Shown: positions 11,487-23,558, counted from the stretch's first letter. The stretch is DNA of 64,000 nucleotides from Cladosporium sp. IMV 00045 (GCA_001931905.2 MSJI02000954.1:62001-126000); one strand, 5' to 3'. Notes: generated from the letters alone by a model not told the origin. Translations and numbers: made by a program.

Positions 11487-12598
11487 ATGGCTAGCAAGAT
11501 TGGCGTTGCCATCATCGGAAGTGGTATGCTCCAACATCAAGCTGTCAACTTCGAAGTGTCACGTACAATTCACTAACACTCCTCGCCACAGGCATCTTCG
11601 TGAAAGAACAACACCTCCCCGCGGTCCAAGCCAGCACCGACCTAGAATTGAAGGCAATCTACTCTCGCTCCCTGCAATCCGCCCAAAATGTCTCTTCCTC
11701 CCTGACCGACATCGACCTCTACTCCGACGACAGCAAACCCCTTTCCGACCTCCTCTCTCGCCCGGACATCCAAGCCGTCATAATCGCCCTCCCCATCCCA
11801 GTCCAACCGGCCTACATCCAACAAGCCATCACGGCAGGCAAGCACGTCCTAGCCGAAAAGCCCATCGCCAAAGACGTCCGCACCGCCCGCGAGCTGATCA
11901 ACTGGTACGAGCGCAACGCCGACCGCAGCAAAGTCTTCTTCGCCGTGGCCGAGCAATTCCGCTACTTCAACGCTTTCATCGTCGGCGCGCAGCGCGTCAA
12001 GGAACTCGGCAAAGTCCTCAATTTCCGCGTGCGTCAGCAGACGTGCATCAAGCCTGGCACGAAGTATATCGAAACTGCGTGGCGCAAGACGCCGGAGTAT
12101 CAGGGTGGTTTCCTGCTCGATGGTGGCGTGCATTTCATTGCGGGTATGAGGTGTTTGCTTGGGAGTGAGGCGAAGCCCGTTAGTTTGAGTGCCTTCACTG
12201 CGCAGCATCAGAGCTATTTGCCTCCTGTTGATACGGCGGATGCGGTTGTTAAGTTGAAGAATGGAGGGTTGGGCACCCTTTCACTCAGTTTCGGTACTAC
12301 GGCTACAGGCAATGAATGGGTGGTGGCATGCGAGGGTGGCGAAGTCATTGTGCGGCCGTTTGAGGGACTGGTCACTGTCAAGGCGAAGGGTGAGGCTGAA
12401 GGCAAGACGGAAGAGGCCAAGGATGAATTTGGAGGTGTGAAGCAAGAAGTTTTCGCGTGGGCGAAGAGTATCAAAGAGGGCAAGGCGGACCCGCAGCAGA
12501 GCCCTGAGGAGGCGTTGGGTGATCTTGAGATTCTGGAAGCGCTCGTGAAGAGTGGTGAGAGAGATGCCATTCCCGTCAACCTCTACCACCAGACATGA
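11487..12598 (+). CDS. Gfo/Idh/MocA-family oxidoreductase (YMR315W-like)
   Basis: Exon 1 (11487-11523) and exon 2 (11592-12598) join inside a Gly codon to give 347 residues starting MASKIGVAIIGSGIFVKEQH. The N-terminus is a Rossmann dinucleotide-binding fold with the GxGxxx loop (IGSGIF). LAEKPIAKDVRTAREL holds the family EKP motif. TAWRKTPEYQGGFLLDGG precedes a His in the expected active-site position (GGVH). The pattern closely resembles the Saccharomyces YMR315W protein, an NADP(H)-dependent oxidoreductase, so a cytosolic NADP(H)-linked sugar-type dehydrogenase is likely; the substrate is unknown. The intron sits within the nucleotide-binding loop. Confidence 0.85.
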
Positions 12599-13251
12599 GA
12601 AGCTGGAGATATGCGAGCTTGAGCTCGAGATGATATACATGTCTTTATCTCCGATTGTCGATTAGAGTATGTGCAGCCTTACATAGCATCATATAGCGGA
12701 GATGAAAATAAGAAGAGGAATAGAATTGATGTTCGACTGATAATCTGAGCGCATTGCTCGTGCCATGCCATTCAAACGTCTTCAGACCAGATTGCACTCG
12801 TGCATAGAAGTGATCGGATAGCAACTTCTATTGCGCCACTTATTGAGGAGCTGAACTTTGAGCTTGCGGATCGCCGTGTTGCTATGCGTGAGCTCCACGC
12901 CTTCGTCCTTCACACAGCTTGTTCAATGTTTGTCGAAGAACCATCGTAGATAGATAATTCCAGAAACATTGCACTCTTGACGACCCTCACGGAGGGCATG
13001 GCAAATGGATGAAAAGGCAGTAGACCGACAAGACATGGTGCCTGCCACCAATGTTCTGCGTGCCCCCATGTGTGAGGGTCGCATGCACGGCGTGCACGAG
13101 ATTTTCAATCCCTGACCCAGCGATGATGGCATCGCACCAAGTGCCTGGGTGCGGGTTGTATTGGCGTCTTCAGTCCATGACAGTCCCAGAGAAGTCGGCG
13201 CGAAGACCCTCATCTTCGCAAACATCCAAGATCATGCATTTTGCAAACCTC
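12599..13251. other. Intergenic, no gene seen
   Basis: Between convergent genes. Short frames exist on both strands but none shows domain features or plausible splicing. Confidence 0.4.
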
Positions 13252-13836
13252 TCACCCAACCTCCTCAATCCCCTTACCCTGATTCTCCCGTCCACCCATA
13301 AGCCTACCCATAACATCCTTCTCTTTGCGCTTCTTCTCCTCCCCATTCTCTCGACCCTCACCCTCGCCATCCTCCTCCTCCTCCTCATCAGAATCCCCAT
13401 CGCCCTCCCCACCATTCTTCTCCTCCAACAGCCCCAACCCCAAACTCATCTCAATATGCGGTTCATCCTCTCCCACATCCTCCATACTCTTCGCCTCCGC
13501 TCCGTCCTTCGCAAGCTGACTATTCGCCTCCTTCAACTGCGGCAAGAAAGCCTTCAGTCTGTCCTCGAGCGAAGGCGCCCCCGCCGCGACGCGCGCGGTG
13601 AAATCGGGTTTTTGGCCGGGTTTGAGGGTTGCGATTCCTTTTTCGTCGTTATCAGATGTGGAATCGGGGTCGTCTTCGTCTGAGCTCGTCTCGCTGCTTT
13701 CCGGATTCGAAGGTTCTGAAGTATCCATTGAGTCCGAGTTGGTGTTGGAGTTGGGGTTGGTTTTGGGGCGGAGTTCCATGGGTTTGTTGGTTGCTTGTGC
13801 GTGGGTGTCTATTGTTTGTACGTCTTGCGGCGCCAT
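13252..13836 (-). CDS. NOPCHAP1/DUF4598-like protein (box C/D snoRNP assembly)
   Basis: The frame extends to 14052, but the likely start is the ATG at 13836 (MAPQDVQTIDTH), giving 194 residues in one exon. The diagnostic block is LEDRLKAFLPQLKEANSQL followed by PHIEMSLGLGLLEEK, which matches the conserved core of the NOPCHAP1 (C12orf45, DUF4598) family: a helix with AFLPQ and an IEM(D/N)LGLGVLE motif. In animals the protein bridges NOP58 and the R2TP chaperone during box C/D snoRNP assembly. Around the core are acidic, Ser-rich stretches (SSETSSDEDDPDS and a long Glu/Asp run encoded by a CTC/CTT-rich tract near 13370). The family assignment is by motif recognition and the fungal function is inferred. 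Confidence 0.7.
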   Translation of the reverse strand: MAPQDVQTIDTHAQATNKPMELRPKTNPNSNTNSDSMDTSEPSNPESSETSSDEDDPDSTSDNDEKGIATLKPGQKPDFTARVAAGAPSLEDRLKAFLPQLKEANSQLAKDGAEAKSMEDVGEDEPHIEMSLGLGLLEEKNGGEGDGDSDEEEEEDGEGEGRENGEEKKRKEKDVMGRLMGGRENQGKGIEEVG

Positions 13837-14663
13837 TTTTGCGCGTATATGTGTTTTATGTGTGCTAGAGAAATTGTTTGAATGTGAATGTTTGGGCGCA
13901 GAATAGCGTCTTTCCAGAAAAAGTACAATGATGCAGCTCGGGCTGGAGGGTCTTTGGACGTTAGGGTTTCGGTCCGTGTGTGCCGAAAAGTGAAATGAAG
14001 AGGGCGGCGCTCTGTCTTCGCTTCGGAATTGGATCGTTCCCATCACTTGCACGTGAGACGAATTGAACCACGGATTCCGGTGCCTTTTGCGAAAGCATCA
14101 CTTGTTGACATACTCTAATTGTATTATTTGATGCTGTAAATATAAACACATCCCTCGAACTGGACGTAGCTCAACTACAAACGGATGAAGCCAACTACCC
14201 TCACGCAAAAATACCCTTATGGAAGCATCAGTCCCCTCTGGCCAGTATTGGAAAATTGAAGAAGTCTCATCCATGCAGTATGTATACACAAAAGCTATCG
14301 GTAGCGACAAAACTAAACAAGAGACATATTCAGCCGACCTCCCCGAAAAGCCCTTTTTTGACGCGCTATGCCATGCTCCCCAGAAGAGAAGAAAAAGCGC
14401 CCAAAAAAACCGGATTATAGCACACACGCCACGGTACGGCGGCCGACGTCCCTTTTTGTTCTCTGCCTCCTTCCGCGAATCTTCTCGTCGTCGTCTCCTT
14501 CTATCCCTACATGCGCAAAATTGGTATCATCCCAATACAGCAACTTCTTCTTCTCCTCCTTGCAGATAGATCTAAACGTCCCCTGGCTTGGTTTCTAATG
14601 TACAGAGTGAAGACGAAAAATACATTCACTTCTTACTCACTTCGGATGGTGGAAGCGAGTGGT
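13837..14663. other. Intergenic, 3' flank of tom40
   Basis: Between two tandem minus-strand genes. It should contain the tom40 3' UTR and the promoter of the NOPCHAP1-like gene. No gene is supported. Confidence 0.4.
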
Positions 14664-15908
14664 TTAAAAGGGAGGGGTGGGAGGGATGACCTTGTCCTGT
14701 TGCTCCATGAGCTCCTCGCCAGAAGCCTCGATGGAGACGGCGAGACCGAGCTTGGCGGCGTTCTAGGCGCGAGTGTTAGTAAAAGATTTCGTGGGCGCAT
14801 CATGTTTGCACAAAACTTACCTTGGCGTGGTCCAGCTCACCAGCAAAGGTCATGCGGACAGGCGGCGCAACGACCTTCTCGAGCAGACAGCCGATCTTGC
14901 CCTGAGAGTCGACCTGCGCGCGGAAGATGGAGCGAGAGAACTCGTACTTGGCACCAAGAGTAGCGACGCCCTCCTTCGAAGGAGTGCCGAGCATGGGGTT
15001 ACCACCAGCAAACTGCAGGTTGACATCAACACCAGTCTCCACCTTGTCGGTCAGACGCCTCCAGTAGCTGCCCTGAAGACCGCCCTGGGTCAGAAGCTGC
15101 ATGCTGGCAATCCAGTCGTCACCCTTGTACTTTCCGGCGTAGCTGAGAGCCGCTTCGGGGCCCATGCCACCGCCGGGCTTCTGCAAGACACCCTCCAGAC
15201 CGAGAGCGAGACGGGGAGTGACAGCCTGCAGGTAGGAACCAATGAACATTCCGGTGAGGCCGCCCTCGAGTATGCTGGGGTTGATGCTCTTGATGCTAGC
15301 GCTGAAGTCGGCGCCGGTGTAGTCCTGCTCGAGCGAGATCTGGGCAGCGCCAGGGCCGGCGGCGGAGGAAGGCTGAATCTGGACCTGGGACTTGAAGCTC
15401 AGGCGGTCGGTGATGCGCTGGTTGAAACGACCAGAGAGCGAGAAGTCGGAGTCAAGCTGGGCCTGGCAGAGGGTCTGAGGAAATGAAAGTTAGTGGTCCG
15501 CATTTGTCGCGCAGCACTGGAGGTGCTTCAACTCACGTTGTTTGTGCCGTAAAGACCGAGGAAGGTGTAGGGGGAGAGCATCTGAGAGCCGGCGGAGAAG
15601 GCATGACTGATCTGGAAGAGAGGAGAGATGGAGAAGCTCTTGTTCAACTCGGCGCGCAGGCCAGAGAAGGTCTGGTTGGTGAGGAGAACACTGCGCTGAA
15701 CCTCAGCGGCGATGTTGTCGACGGTGCCGGGGTTGCTCAGGCCGAGCGCTGCTCTTCGGTCCTGGAATCCTCTGTATGTGTCCAACACGGAGTCAACGAT
15801 GCCGCCGGTGCGCGGCGCAGGCTGTGAGATGGGCGCGGGCTTGGTGACATCGATGGGGAGGGTGTCGAGCGGTACGACCGGCTTGTCTAAAGGAGTTGCG
15901 GCGGCCAT
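14664..15908 (-). CDS. tom40: Mitochondrial import receptor subunit Tom40
   Basis: Exons 15908-15537, 15474-14821 and 14762-14664 join to about 374 residues. [33 protein letters not shown], the LALGLEGV region and [19 protein letters not shown] are characteristic Tom40 sequences. Tom40 is the beta-barrel pore of the TOM complex in the outer mitochondrial membrane and passes nearly all nuclear-encoded mitochondrial precursors. The N-terminus is Pro-rich and precedes the barrel, and the tail ends [10 protein letters not shown], as in fungal Tom40. Length is slightly above the roughly 350 residues of Neurospora Tom40. It is divergent to the PFK-2 gene, sharing about 800 bases of upstream DNA. 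Confidence 0.96.
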
Positions 15909-16717
15909 GGCGATGGATGTGTGGGCAGGCGGGAGAGAGATGAAACCAGGTCAACGAAGTGATCTGGCACGGGCGACGTGGAAGGCGATGGAGATAAGTT
16001 GAAGAATAGATTCGGTGATGCGTATCGCTCGCCGTTCTCCTGTGATGGCTTGCTGGACTGCTGCTGTCGTGTAAAAAGTGAACCTACCGACCTGCTCGGA
16101 TGACGGCAGCTTCCTCGCTGGGACGCGGAGCGGGACGGAGCGGCCCTCCCCCGAAGTCGCATCCTGGATGGGTGGCTGTGGATGAGGTAAAGCATGCACG
16201 AGCGATATGGCATGTGCTACCGTGATCATGATAAGGGTTTCAAGACTGCCTTGAACACAGAAGCTTGCCAATATTTCTGTGATAATCAATTGTAACCTTT
16301 TATGTCATCAGTGACAGCTCGCAAGCTCACGTAACGCCAACAGCTCGATCGCACCGTTGCCCGAGAAGGTTGCGATAGCGCGCTTAGATAGAGCTTCAGG
16401 CCGAGATACTCCCACTTTCACATCAAGAACCATCGCCTGTCACCTTATTGGCGTTCACGGATACCACCTCTCAACCTTACAGCACCTCAACCCGAAGCAT
16501 AATCGATCTCAGCAGGGGGCTGCTTCTGTCATCTACCAGCATAAAACGCTGCGAGTCCCTGTCATACTGCCCGGCTGCCCTCGGACACTCAACGGAGTGC
16601 GTTGACTTGCATTTTACGAGCTGTATCTCACTACGTCAACAGCCTTCCGCTTCAATCAAGAACGTCAAACAGCTGCCAAACCTCGAGAGTAGCCAGATCT
16701 CATCCACCACCTCAAAC
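15909..16717. promoter_or_regulatory. Divergent promoter region, tom40 / PFK-2
   Basis: About 0.8 kb separates the two start codons. The strand toward PFK-2 is pyrimidine-rich in its last 100 bases, as is common in fungal core promoters. I see no gene in it; short frames are unconvincing. Confidence 0.4.
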
Positions 16718-18456
16718 ATGGACACACTACTGTACGTTTGTCTTGTACAGAGCCTGGCAATACTGCTCAAGAAGCTCTCAGTTGACACTTTCTAGTACCG
16801 CCGACCTGGCTGCCAAAGCCCCTAACTTCAGACGCCGATCGAGCACATATGTCGACGCTATCCATGACCTCCCCGAGAAGGCCTCCATGGCCCCTGCTCA
16901 GTTGTATTCAACGGAGTCGGGGCGCCTATTCCACTCAGGCAGGATCGTTATCGCCACAGTTGGCTTGCCAGCTCGTGGCAAGACTCACGTCAGTGTTGCT
17001 CTGGCACGGTATCTTCGCTGGCTCGGTGTCAAGACTCACATTTTCCACCTCGGTGACTACCGTAGAGCTTACCTCGGACCCAAAGGCGAGATTCCCGAAG
17101 ACTACTTCTTTGTGAATGCAAGCACGTCCTCTGTGCTTCTGCGCAACAAGATCTTGAAGAAGTGCCGGGAAGACATTCTCCATTTTCTCAACCACGAGAA
17201 CGGGCAAATCGCCATCTTCGACGCAGTGAACCCTCTTGCCACCGGTAGACATGCACTGGCCAAGGAGTTCGAGAAGCAAAATATCCAGACCTTGTTCATC
17301 GAGAGCACCTGCACCGATGAGAAGATCATCGAGGAGAATGTTCGGTCGGTTAAGATCTCGTCCCCGGACTACATCGGCTGGACATCTGAAGACGCCGTCA
17401 AGGATTACCTCAAACGCATCAACTCACGCATACCCCACTACGAGAGCATCGAGGAAAATGACCTGCACTACGTCAAGATGATCAATGCTGGCGAGCGAAT
17501 GATCGTCAACAACTGCGCATTCGGTTACCTCTCTCAGCGTATCGTATTCTACCTACTGAATCTGCACATCAAGAGCCGGCAAACATACTTTTGCCGCGCC
17601 GGCACGACCAGCGAAGAAGATAGCTACAAGGCTGATGCAAGCCTGAGCGACGAAGGCAAAGACTATGCTCAGAAGATGACCGAGACGCTCATCGCACATC
17701 GCGAAACTGAGCGTCAGAACCTCATCAAGGCTGGCGCGCCGGAGTCAACCGCCTCCAAACCCTTGACCGTCTGGACTAGCACTCGCAGACGTACCATCGA
17801 GACCTCCCAGTTTCTCGAAGAACAAGGCTACCGTGTCCGACAGCGTAGTCAAATGAGTCAGCTCAACCCTGGAGTGTGTGAGAAGATGAGCGAGCGCAAA
17901 ATCAGAGAGCTTTACCCCGACGAGGTTGGCAAACACGAGCATGACCCATACCACCACAGATACCCGCGTGCTGAGGTAAGTCTTCGTCCAAACTTCCGAG
18001 TGTTGACCCCTCGACTAACAATAGTAGTCCTATCACGACCTTGCCGTCCGTCTCGAGCCTATTATCCTCGAGCTTGAGCGCGAACAGAACGATCTCCTCA
18101 TCATCGCCCATGAATCTGTCCTTCGCGTACTCTACGGATACCTTATGGCTTGTTCCGCCACCGACATTCCCAGTCTCGAATTCCCGCGCGACGAGATCAT
18201 CGAGATCATCCCGGCCTCTTACAACAACTCGGCGAAGCGCATTCATATCGAAGGTCTGCCCCAAAAGATTGTTCCCGCAAGCCCAGAGGATATCAAAATC
18301 CCGGTGCCACCGAGCGGCGCGGTCAGCCCGTTCAGTGGAATCGGAACACCAGCTGTGGGCCCTGCTACGCCCGCTGCTGGTACGCAGACTCCTATCAGCT
18401 CCTTGGATGGCGGTGTGCTTCCTATCAAGAGGGGAGGGATTGACCCGAAGGCTTAA
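16718..18456 (+). CDS. 6-phosphofructo-2-kinase, phosphatase domain lacks catalytic His
   Basis: Exons 16718-16731, 16796-17975 and 18028-18456 give 540 residues beginning MDTLL. The tiny first exon (14 nt) is supported by a GTACGT donor and frame continuity. The kinase half has the Walker A loop VGLPARGKTHV, then YRRAYLGPKGEIPEDYFF and FDAVNPLATGRH, all typical of PFK-2. The C-terminal half is the phosphoglycerate-mutase-like domain (VWTSTRRRTIETSQF, LIIAHESVLRVLYGYL). Where bisphosphatases have RHGE, this protein reads CRAGTT, so the phosphohistidine nucleophile is absent. I infer a kinase that makes fructose 2,6-bisphosphate, with little or no bisphosphatase activity. That would favour activation of phosphofructokinase-1 and glycolysis. 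The C-terminal extension is Pro/Ala-rich. Confidence 0.93.
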
Positions 18457-19282
18457 GAGTCGAGCTTGGGAATACGACACGAATAGAGATGGTGCGCTTG
18501 GCGAGCGGACTGGATTGAATTAGGTAACGCGATGATGGTAACGACAGCGGAACGATAGATGCACACGAATGCGGGTAGGTCTTTATTTTCACGGCATGTG
18601 CCGAATTCAAGTTCGTTACAAATGGTAATATTTTGGACGTACTGCTATTCTTTGCAGAGTTGCTGGCCTTCCTTGTTGCTTCCACCTCACGCTTATCAAA
18701 GCTTTCATCATGAACAGGTATGCAACTATGGACTATGAGATATCAGCAGTAAACTTCCAGATTTTGGCTACTCTAGAGCATTCCCATGGAAGGGGAAGCC
18801 GCCCTAATTCGACATGACAACGATTGAATTTGCTGATATTACATTGACAACACATCAACTGTCAAGCTCATGGAATGAGGTTTGGACCCAATAACACAGT
18901 TCCGCCCAGCACAGTCGCGTCGCAACAATCGACCAAGTCGTCACCTGCGACACGAACGTTGTACGATGGCGTACCCAGCACACATATGTAAACCCAATGA
19001 AAATAACATGCGTGTTCCAGAAACACCCAGAACAGAAACCGCAACACGACCTCTTTCGACTTCGTTCGACCTCAGACGCGCGAATGGCTATCCACGCCCT
19101 ATGGAATTCCCTTCTCGCGAATGCCAACTCTTCGACGTTTGCTCTGCACCCTCGCACGGCAGTACGTGGAAACCTAGCACCAGGGAAACACATTGGGCTA
19201 CTTGAAAAGGATCTATTTTCGGGTTTGTACAACACACCAAAAGATTTCATGCTTACAATTGATCTAGAGGTATACATTCAGC
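18457..19282. other. Intergenic, no gene seen
   Basis: Downstream of PFK-2 and upstream of a secreted-protein gene. Short overlapping frames on both strands lack recognisable features. Confidence 0.4.
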
Positions 19283-20399
19283 ATGCGGAGGAGGTATATT
19301 GGCGCTGTTGCCGTGGTTGCGTTCATGTTTATTTTTGCCTGTGCTCTGGTGGGAAGTACTTTTGCGAAAGTTGAGAATGTCGTCGATCGTCGTGATGGAG
19401 TGTATGATGTCTCGAATTCATCTCTCGATGATGATATAGCCCAGTATCCTTTGTCGAGAACAACACGAGCAGCAGCGCGAGGGAACTTTCTTCGGAAACG
19501 TGGTTTACGATCGTCTCGAGAGTTCAAGAAAGCATTGAAGACCGGTCGTCGAATTTTGAAGGAGCTGGATAGCCCGAAGAAGTCGACTAAGCCCCCGTTC
19601 GATAAGACCTCCGACTTGCAGGACTGGGGTTGGCAGTCGATTGAGATGAGTGAGGAAGCCATAAGAAGCACGCTCAGCAATTACGCCGTCGTGCTCAAAG
19701 CCAAGGGCATCTCGATCAACAGTCCGACATTAGTCGGTGTGAAATGGACTCACACCCACGAGACGGAACACGAAGGGCTGAAATATCCGGTGAGATCTCC
19801 TACCGAAAATGATCATTTGAAATTCCCCAAAAAAAACTATCATGACTAACCAGCACCAGGCAACCCACGGCACCTACGCCCTAATCCTCGACCCATCCCA
19901 AGGCCTCCTAATCCCCACCCTCTCCTACAGCCCCGCCCATTTCCTCCAAAAACAGAACCAAACCCCTCCCTCCGCCCCCTCCCCACCCCTCCCCCACCTC
20001 CAGCACTGGTCCGACATCGCCTTCCTCACCTGGCAACACCACACCAGCCCCTCCACGCTCCCCAAAAACCTCCGCCTAATCCTCGCCATCAACGCCCTCA
20101 ACCAAGCCACCGTGGACGTCGTCAGCGAAGCTCTGCGCAAAGACGGCGTGGGATCTGGCGTGCCGCCCGTTTGGCCAGGGCACGTTTTCATTCAGGAGAG
20201 GGCGGGGCCGTTTGGTGATAGGGAGCCTTTCCCGGCCGTTTTGGGCACGCCGAATGTGAGAGGGAGCGGGTGGTTGGTGAGTGTGTTGGGCAGGAAGAGG
20301 GTAAGGGCCCTGACGGTGTTTGACTCGAGTGGGTTTGAGGGCGGGAGGAGAGGGTGCCAGTTGAGTGTGCTGGTGGAGGTGGTGGAGGGGGAGGGGTGA
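19283..20399 (+). CDS. Hypothetical secreted or membrane-anchored protein
   Basis: Exons 19283-19789 and 19860-20399 join in phase 0 to 348 residues. The N-terminus (MRRRYIGAVAVVAFMFIFAC, then ALVGSTFA) is a signal peptide or signal anchor. A basic region follows (GNFLRKRGLRSSREFKKALK), then conserved-looking DWGWQSIEMSEEAIRSTL and GVKWTHTHETEHEG. After the intron comes THGTYALILDPSQGLLIPT, suggesting a compact globular domain. I do not recognise the family. Base composition rises in GC in exon 2, which is also Pro-rich. The basic stretch could be a pro-region processed by a Kex2-like protease; that is speculation. Confidence 0.6.
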
Positions 20400-20805
20400 G
20401 GGTTTGGAGATGGTGATGCGGATTGGGTAATCGATTCTCGGTTACTGTTGAGAGTCTTATGGAATGGCGGATCAGGATTGCCTCAACATACACGATTGAA
20501 TACACTAGCGTCTGTCTTCGAGTCAAGATGTTCGTGAGATGTTTGATGTTGCGAGATGCGAGGGCTTCTATTTCGATACTTCGCAGGATCAAGAGCCCTA
20601 AGAGAGGAACGAATACACGAGCTGACGAAAGCGAAGGGTATTGCACTCAGCTAGCGCGATAATTTCACCTTGAATACATAAGGGCATCTCAGCAAAGTCC
20701 AATACTTCCCAGGAAGCAGCTAAATGCCTGACAAAAAACGAAAAGCCGTCGTAGCTCTAGATTACAAGTGAAAAGCAGTGCTTCACCGCTGAATGAACAT
20801 CCGAT
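20400..20805. other. Short intergenic region
   Basis: Lies between convergent genes and presumably holds both 3' UTRs. No gene or repeat is apparent. Confidence 0.4.
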
Positions 20806-22060
20806 CTATCGTGACCCTTTCCGATCGTCCATCTCATACTCGCCCGGCGCCCTGCGCACGAAATTATCGTTTCCTGTAGATCTGAACAGCGCACCCAAAC
20901 TCGATCCAGCACGTCTGTGTCCTTTGTTTTCCTTCTTCGAAAGCTTCTTCGAAGGCTTTGGCTCGATTTTGATAGTGAGATCGGGTTTGCGCTTTTCCTT
21001 GGTCGAGTTTTTGCTGGCCAGTTCAGAGGGCAAGGGAGGCAGTGCTAGGAGAGGCGGATTTTCTTCGTCTATAGCTAACCGCTCGCCCTGGCCTCTCGCC
21101 CAAGAGGTTACTGATCGGTAGCGTGAACCGCCGTATTTTGTTGATGCCACAGATGTGCGTCGTGATCCGGGAAGGAGGCGTGGTGTGCTGGGTGCTTGGC
21201 TGTTGGTCCAACTCCATCGGTCGGGGCCATCGTTGAGCGCTGGGGGCGTTCCGAGAGGTGAGGTGCAGTCGTCGGTAGAGGCGGCACTTTCTACCGCCAT
21301 GGAAAAGCCGTCCTTGTTCGATGATTTGCGGCTTACCCAACTTGTAGGGCGTGGTGTTGTGCATGCTTTCTCTGGAACACGTGGTCGCATTTTTGGAGAG
21401 TCGTCGAGGAAGAATGTCGAGTTGTGGAAATTTTTGGGCGTTTCAAGATCTTTTACAGGAGTCATCGGAGCCTCTGGATCTTGCCAGCCGCTCTTCATGC
21501 TCTGATGTTTGGGTCGGCTGCTAGGGGCGTTGCGTACTTTCACCCTGGGAGGGAATGTGGTGACAGATTCATGACGAGAGGAGCGAACAGAATAGTTGAC
21601 ATTGTGATAGATCGGGTGTTTTGCGAACTTCTCCCGCATAGGTGTAGGTGTTAACTGGGGAGTAATCGGGCCTCGTGTGGGTACGTGTAAGATTTGCGCG
21701 TAACTCGCGCCTCGTCGACGTTTATAGAAAACGTAAAGAAGAAGTGCTATGACGAATGTTCCGCCTGTTCAAGTCAGCATACATGCGCGTGCCGAGGGGC
21801 GATGGTTTGGGAATAGGTTGACCAGGGATCGAGTGCAACATCGAACAATGTAGGCCGGGTTGCAGGGTATGCATGATTGTTTTGATGCGATGACATATTT
21901 TTCGAAATAAGGCAGACTTACCGACTACGGAGGCTGCAATGACGGTATTCCGCGAACTCTGTGAGAAGTTTTGGGAGGAACCAATATCCATGGGGTTTCC
22001 TGATGTGCCTTCATGGTCTTCAGAAGAAGACGTCGCTGGTGCGGTTGAGCTCTCCGGCAT
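20806..22060 (-). CDS. Single-pass membrane protein, Ser-rich, unknown function
   Basis: Exon 1 (22060-21922) and exon 2 (21764-20806) join within a Gly codon and build one transmembrane helix across the splice: NTVIAASVVG followed by GTFVIALLLYVFYKRRRG. A short Ser/Thr-rich segment precedes the helix and a long basic, Ser/Pro-rich tail follows it, ending in a cytosolic region with DLTIKIEPKPSKKLSKKE. This resembles the layout of Mid2/Skg6-type surface sensors, but no diagnostic domain is visible. From the first ATG (22060) it has 365 residues and no signal peptide. The same frame continues upstream as a hydrophobic stretch (ESGTLLLFAVVFA) without an ATG, so the true start, with its signal peptide, is probably on an unrecognised upstream exon. 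Confidence 0.6.
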
Positions 22061-23537
22061 TGCAAAGACGACTGCGAACAACAAGAGTGTTCCAGACTCG
22101 ATCAACCTCGGGGCAGAGTTGGCGTGAGCAACAAGCGGCAGGGTTGCGTAAGTGTGCTACGACTGCAATCGATGATTGCAAACAAGGATGAAGTCCGGTT
22201 CTCAAGCAAGAAGGGAGAGCACACCACCTAGTAGCCTAAGGATGCAAGAGGTACTGTCTCTCCAAGTGGCCAGGGCGGACGTCCAGGTACTCCAGAGTGA
22301 CGAAGTCGGGTGAAGCGGAGTGTATGAACGCAGGTCGAGAACGATTACAACAACAATAGGAACAGTAATGCTGACGCCGGAGGTTTGTCGAGAAGCGGAG
22401 GGATATGCGATTAAGTTGGTTGAGGTGTTCGGCAAATGCCTAAGCTGTGAGGATCGCAATGCCGTGGGTATGAGGGCAGGTTGAATTAGAGAAGTGGAGT
22501 TCTAGCAGCCGGCTGCAGATGCGTGGATTAAGACTAGGAAAGGAGCAGGAAGGTGTAAGACTTCGCTGAAACGCAGAGATAATGAAGAACAAGATGGAGA
22601 CCAGCTCACATAAGACGAGACGAGCCAAAGGAACGATGGTGTTCTCAAACGCACTGCGTGAGGGGGATGTAGTGGTCAAGGGCTGACCCAAGAATGTGTG
22701 GTAGCGGATCAGAAACTCCATCGAGCAGAACACGACGCAAGCTGTGATTTCGGGCTGATTCGCAGGCTTCTCAGACCACGTAGTGATCTATGTCACCAGG
22801 GAGGAGCCTGGGGAATGCTCAGACTTGAGCCTCTAAGTGACGCCGTGACGATCCTAGAATCCTTCGAATATCATGGTGTTATTCTCAGCAACAATCAAGC
22901 ATTGTTAGAGGTCGAACGGTGACGGGATTTTGGTGGGTTTGAGTCGACCGTAGACCAATGCAAGCATCGGAGTTTCGCTTGTTTCGCGCCAAAGCCCGCC
23001 ACAAATATATCTGAAACGCACCGCGAACAAAAGCCGTGAAGGGCTTCGCGCGACTGCCGCCGGACGGCGGTCAATTACATGCCTGCAAAGGAAAGGCTCT
23101 GGAAAGCAATAGCGCTAGATCGTCGGAATGTAATTGAAGAATGGCCAGACCTTAAGGCGGGCTCGGCGGACCAGTGCCTGCACGCATTGCGTTCATGATG
23201 TTTCCCTCTCCGTGGGACGTGGAGTGTATGCGGGTGATACCAGGATGACCCATTGAATGTGATTTGCGGCACGCGGGACGTATATATGAAGCATCATATC
23301 TCACACGATCAACTTCCTTCTTCATTGCTGCTCGTCCTGAAGGGGACACGTGGAATGTGAAGACATGAAATCGTTCTCGAGCACGCCGAACTTGCGCCTG
23401 ACCGCTTGTGCTGATGCGCTCGACCAGACTTGCTGGTCCGTGAGTTGCAAAACGTGAAACTCATCAAACGTTGTTTGTGCGATTCAGGAGAAGTGAGATG
23501 TCACCGCGGAGGAAGCCGCGAATGTCGAGTTCAGTAT

Positions 23538-23558
23538 CACGTGCTGATAAGTCACGTG
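23538..23558. promoter_or_regulatory. Paired E-box (CACGTG) with GATA core
   Basis: Two perfect CACGTG palindromes at 23538-23543 and 23553-23558 are separated by nine bases that include GATAA. Such E-boxes bind bHLH factors (for example Cbf1- or SREBP-type) in fungi. The target gene is uncertain because the nearest confident start is about 750 bases away. Confidence 0.4.

Noticed and set aside
12923..13225. Minus-strand 100-codon frame downstream of the oxidoreductase gene
   Set aside because: No motif and no continuation through splicing; composition fits random open sequence.
14773..15486. Plus-strand open frame of 237 codons
   Set aside because: Antisense to tom40 exons, spanning its introns; the minus-strand product is unmistakable.
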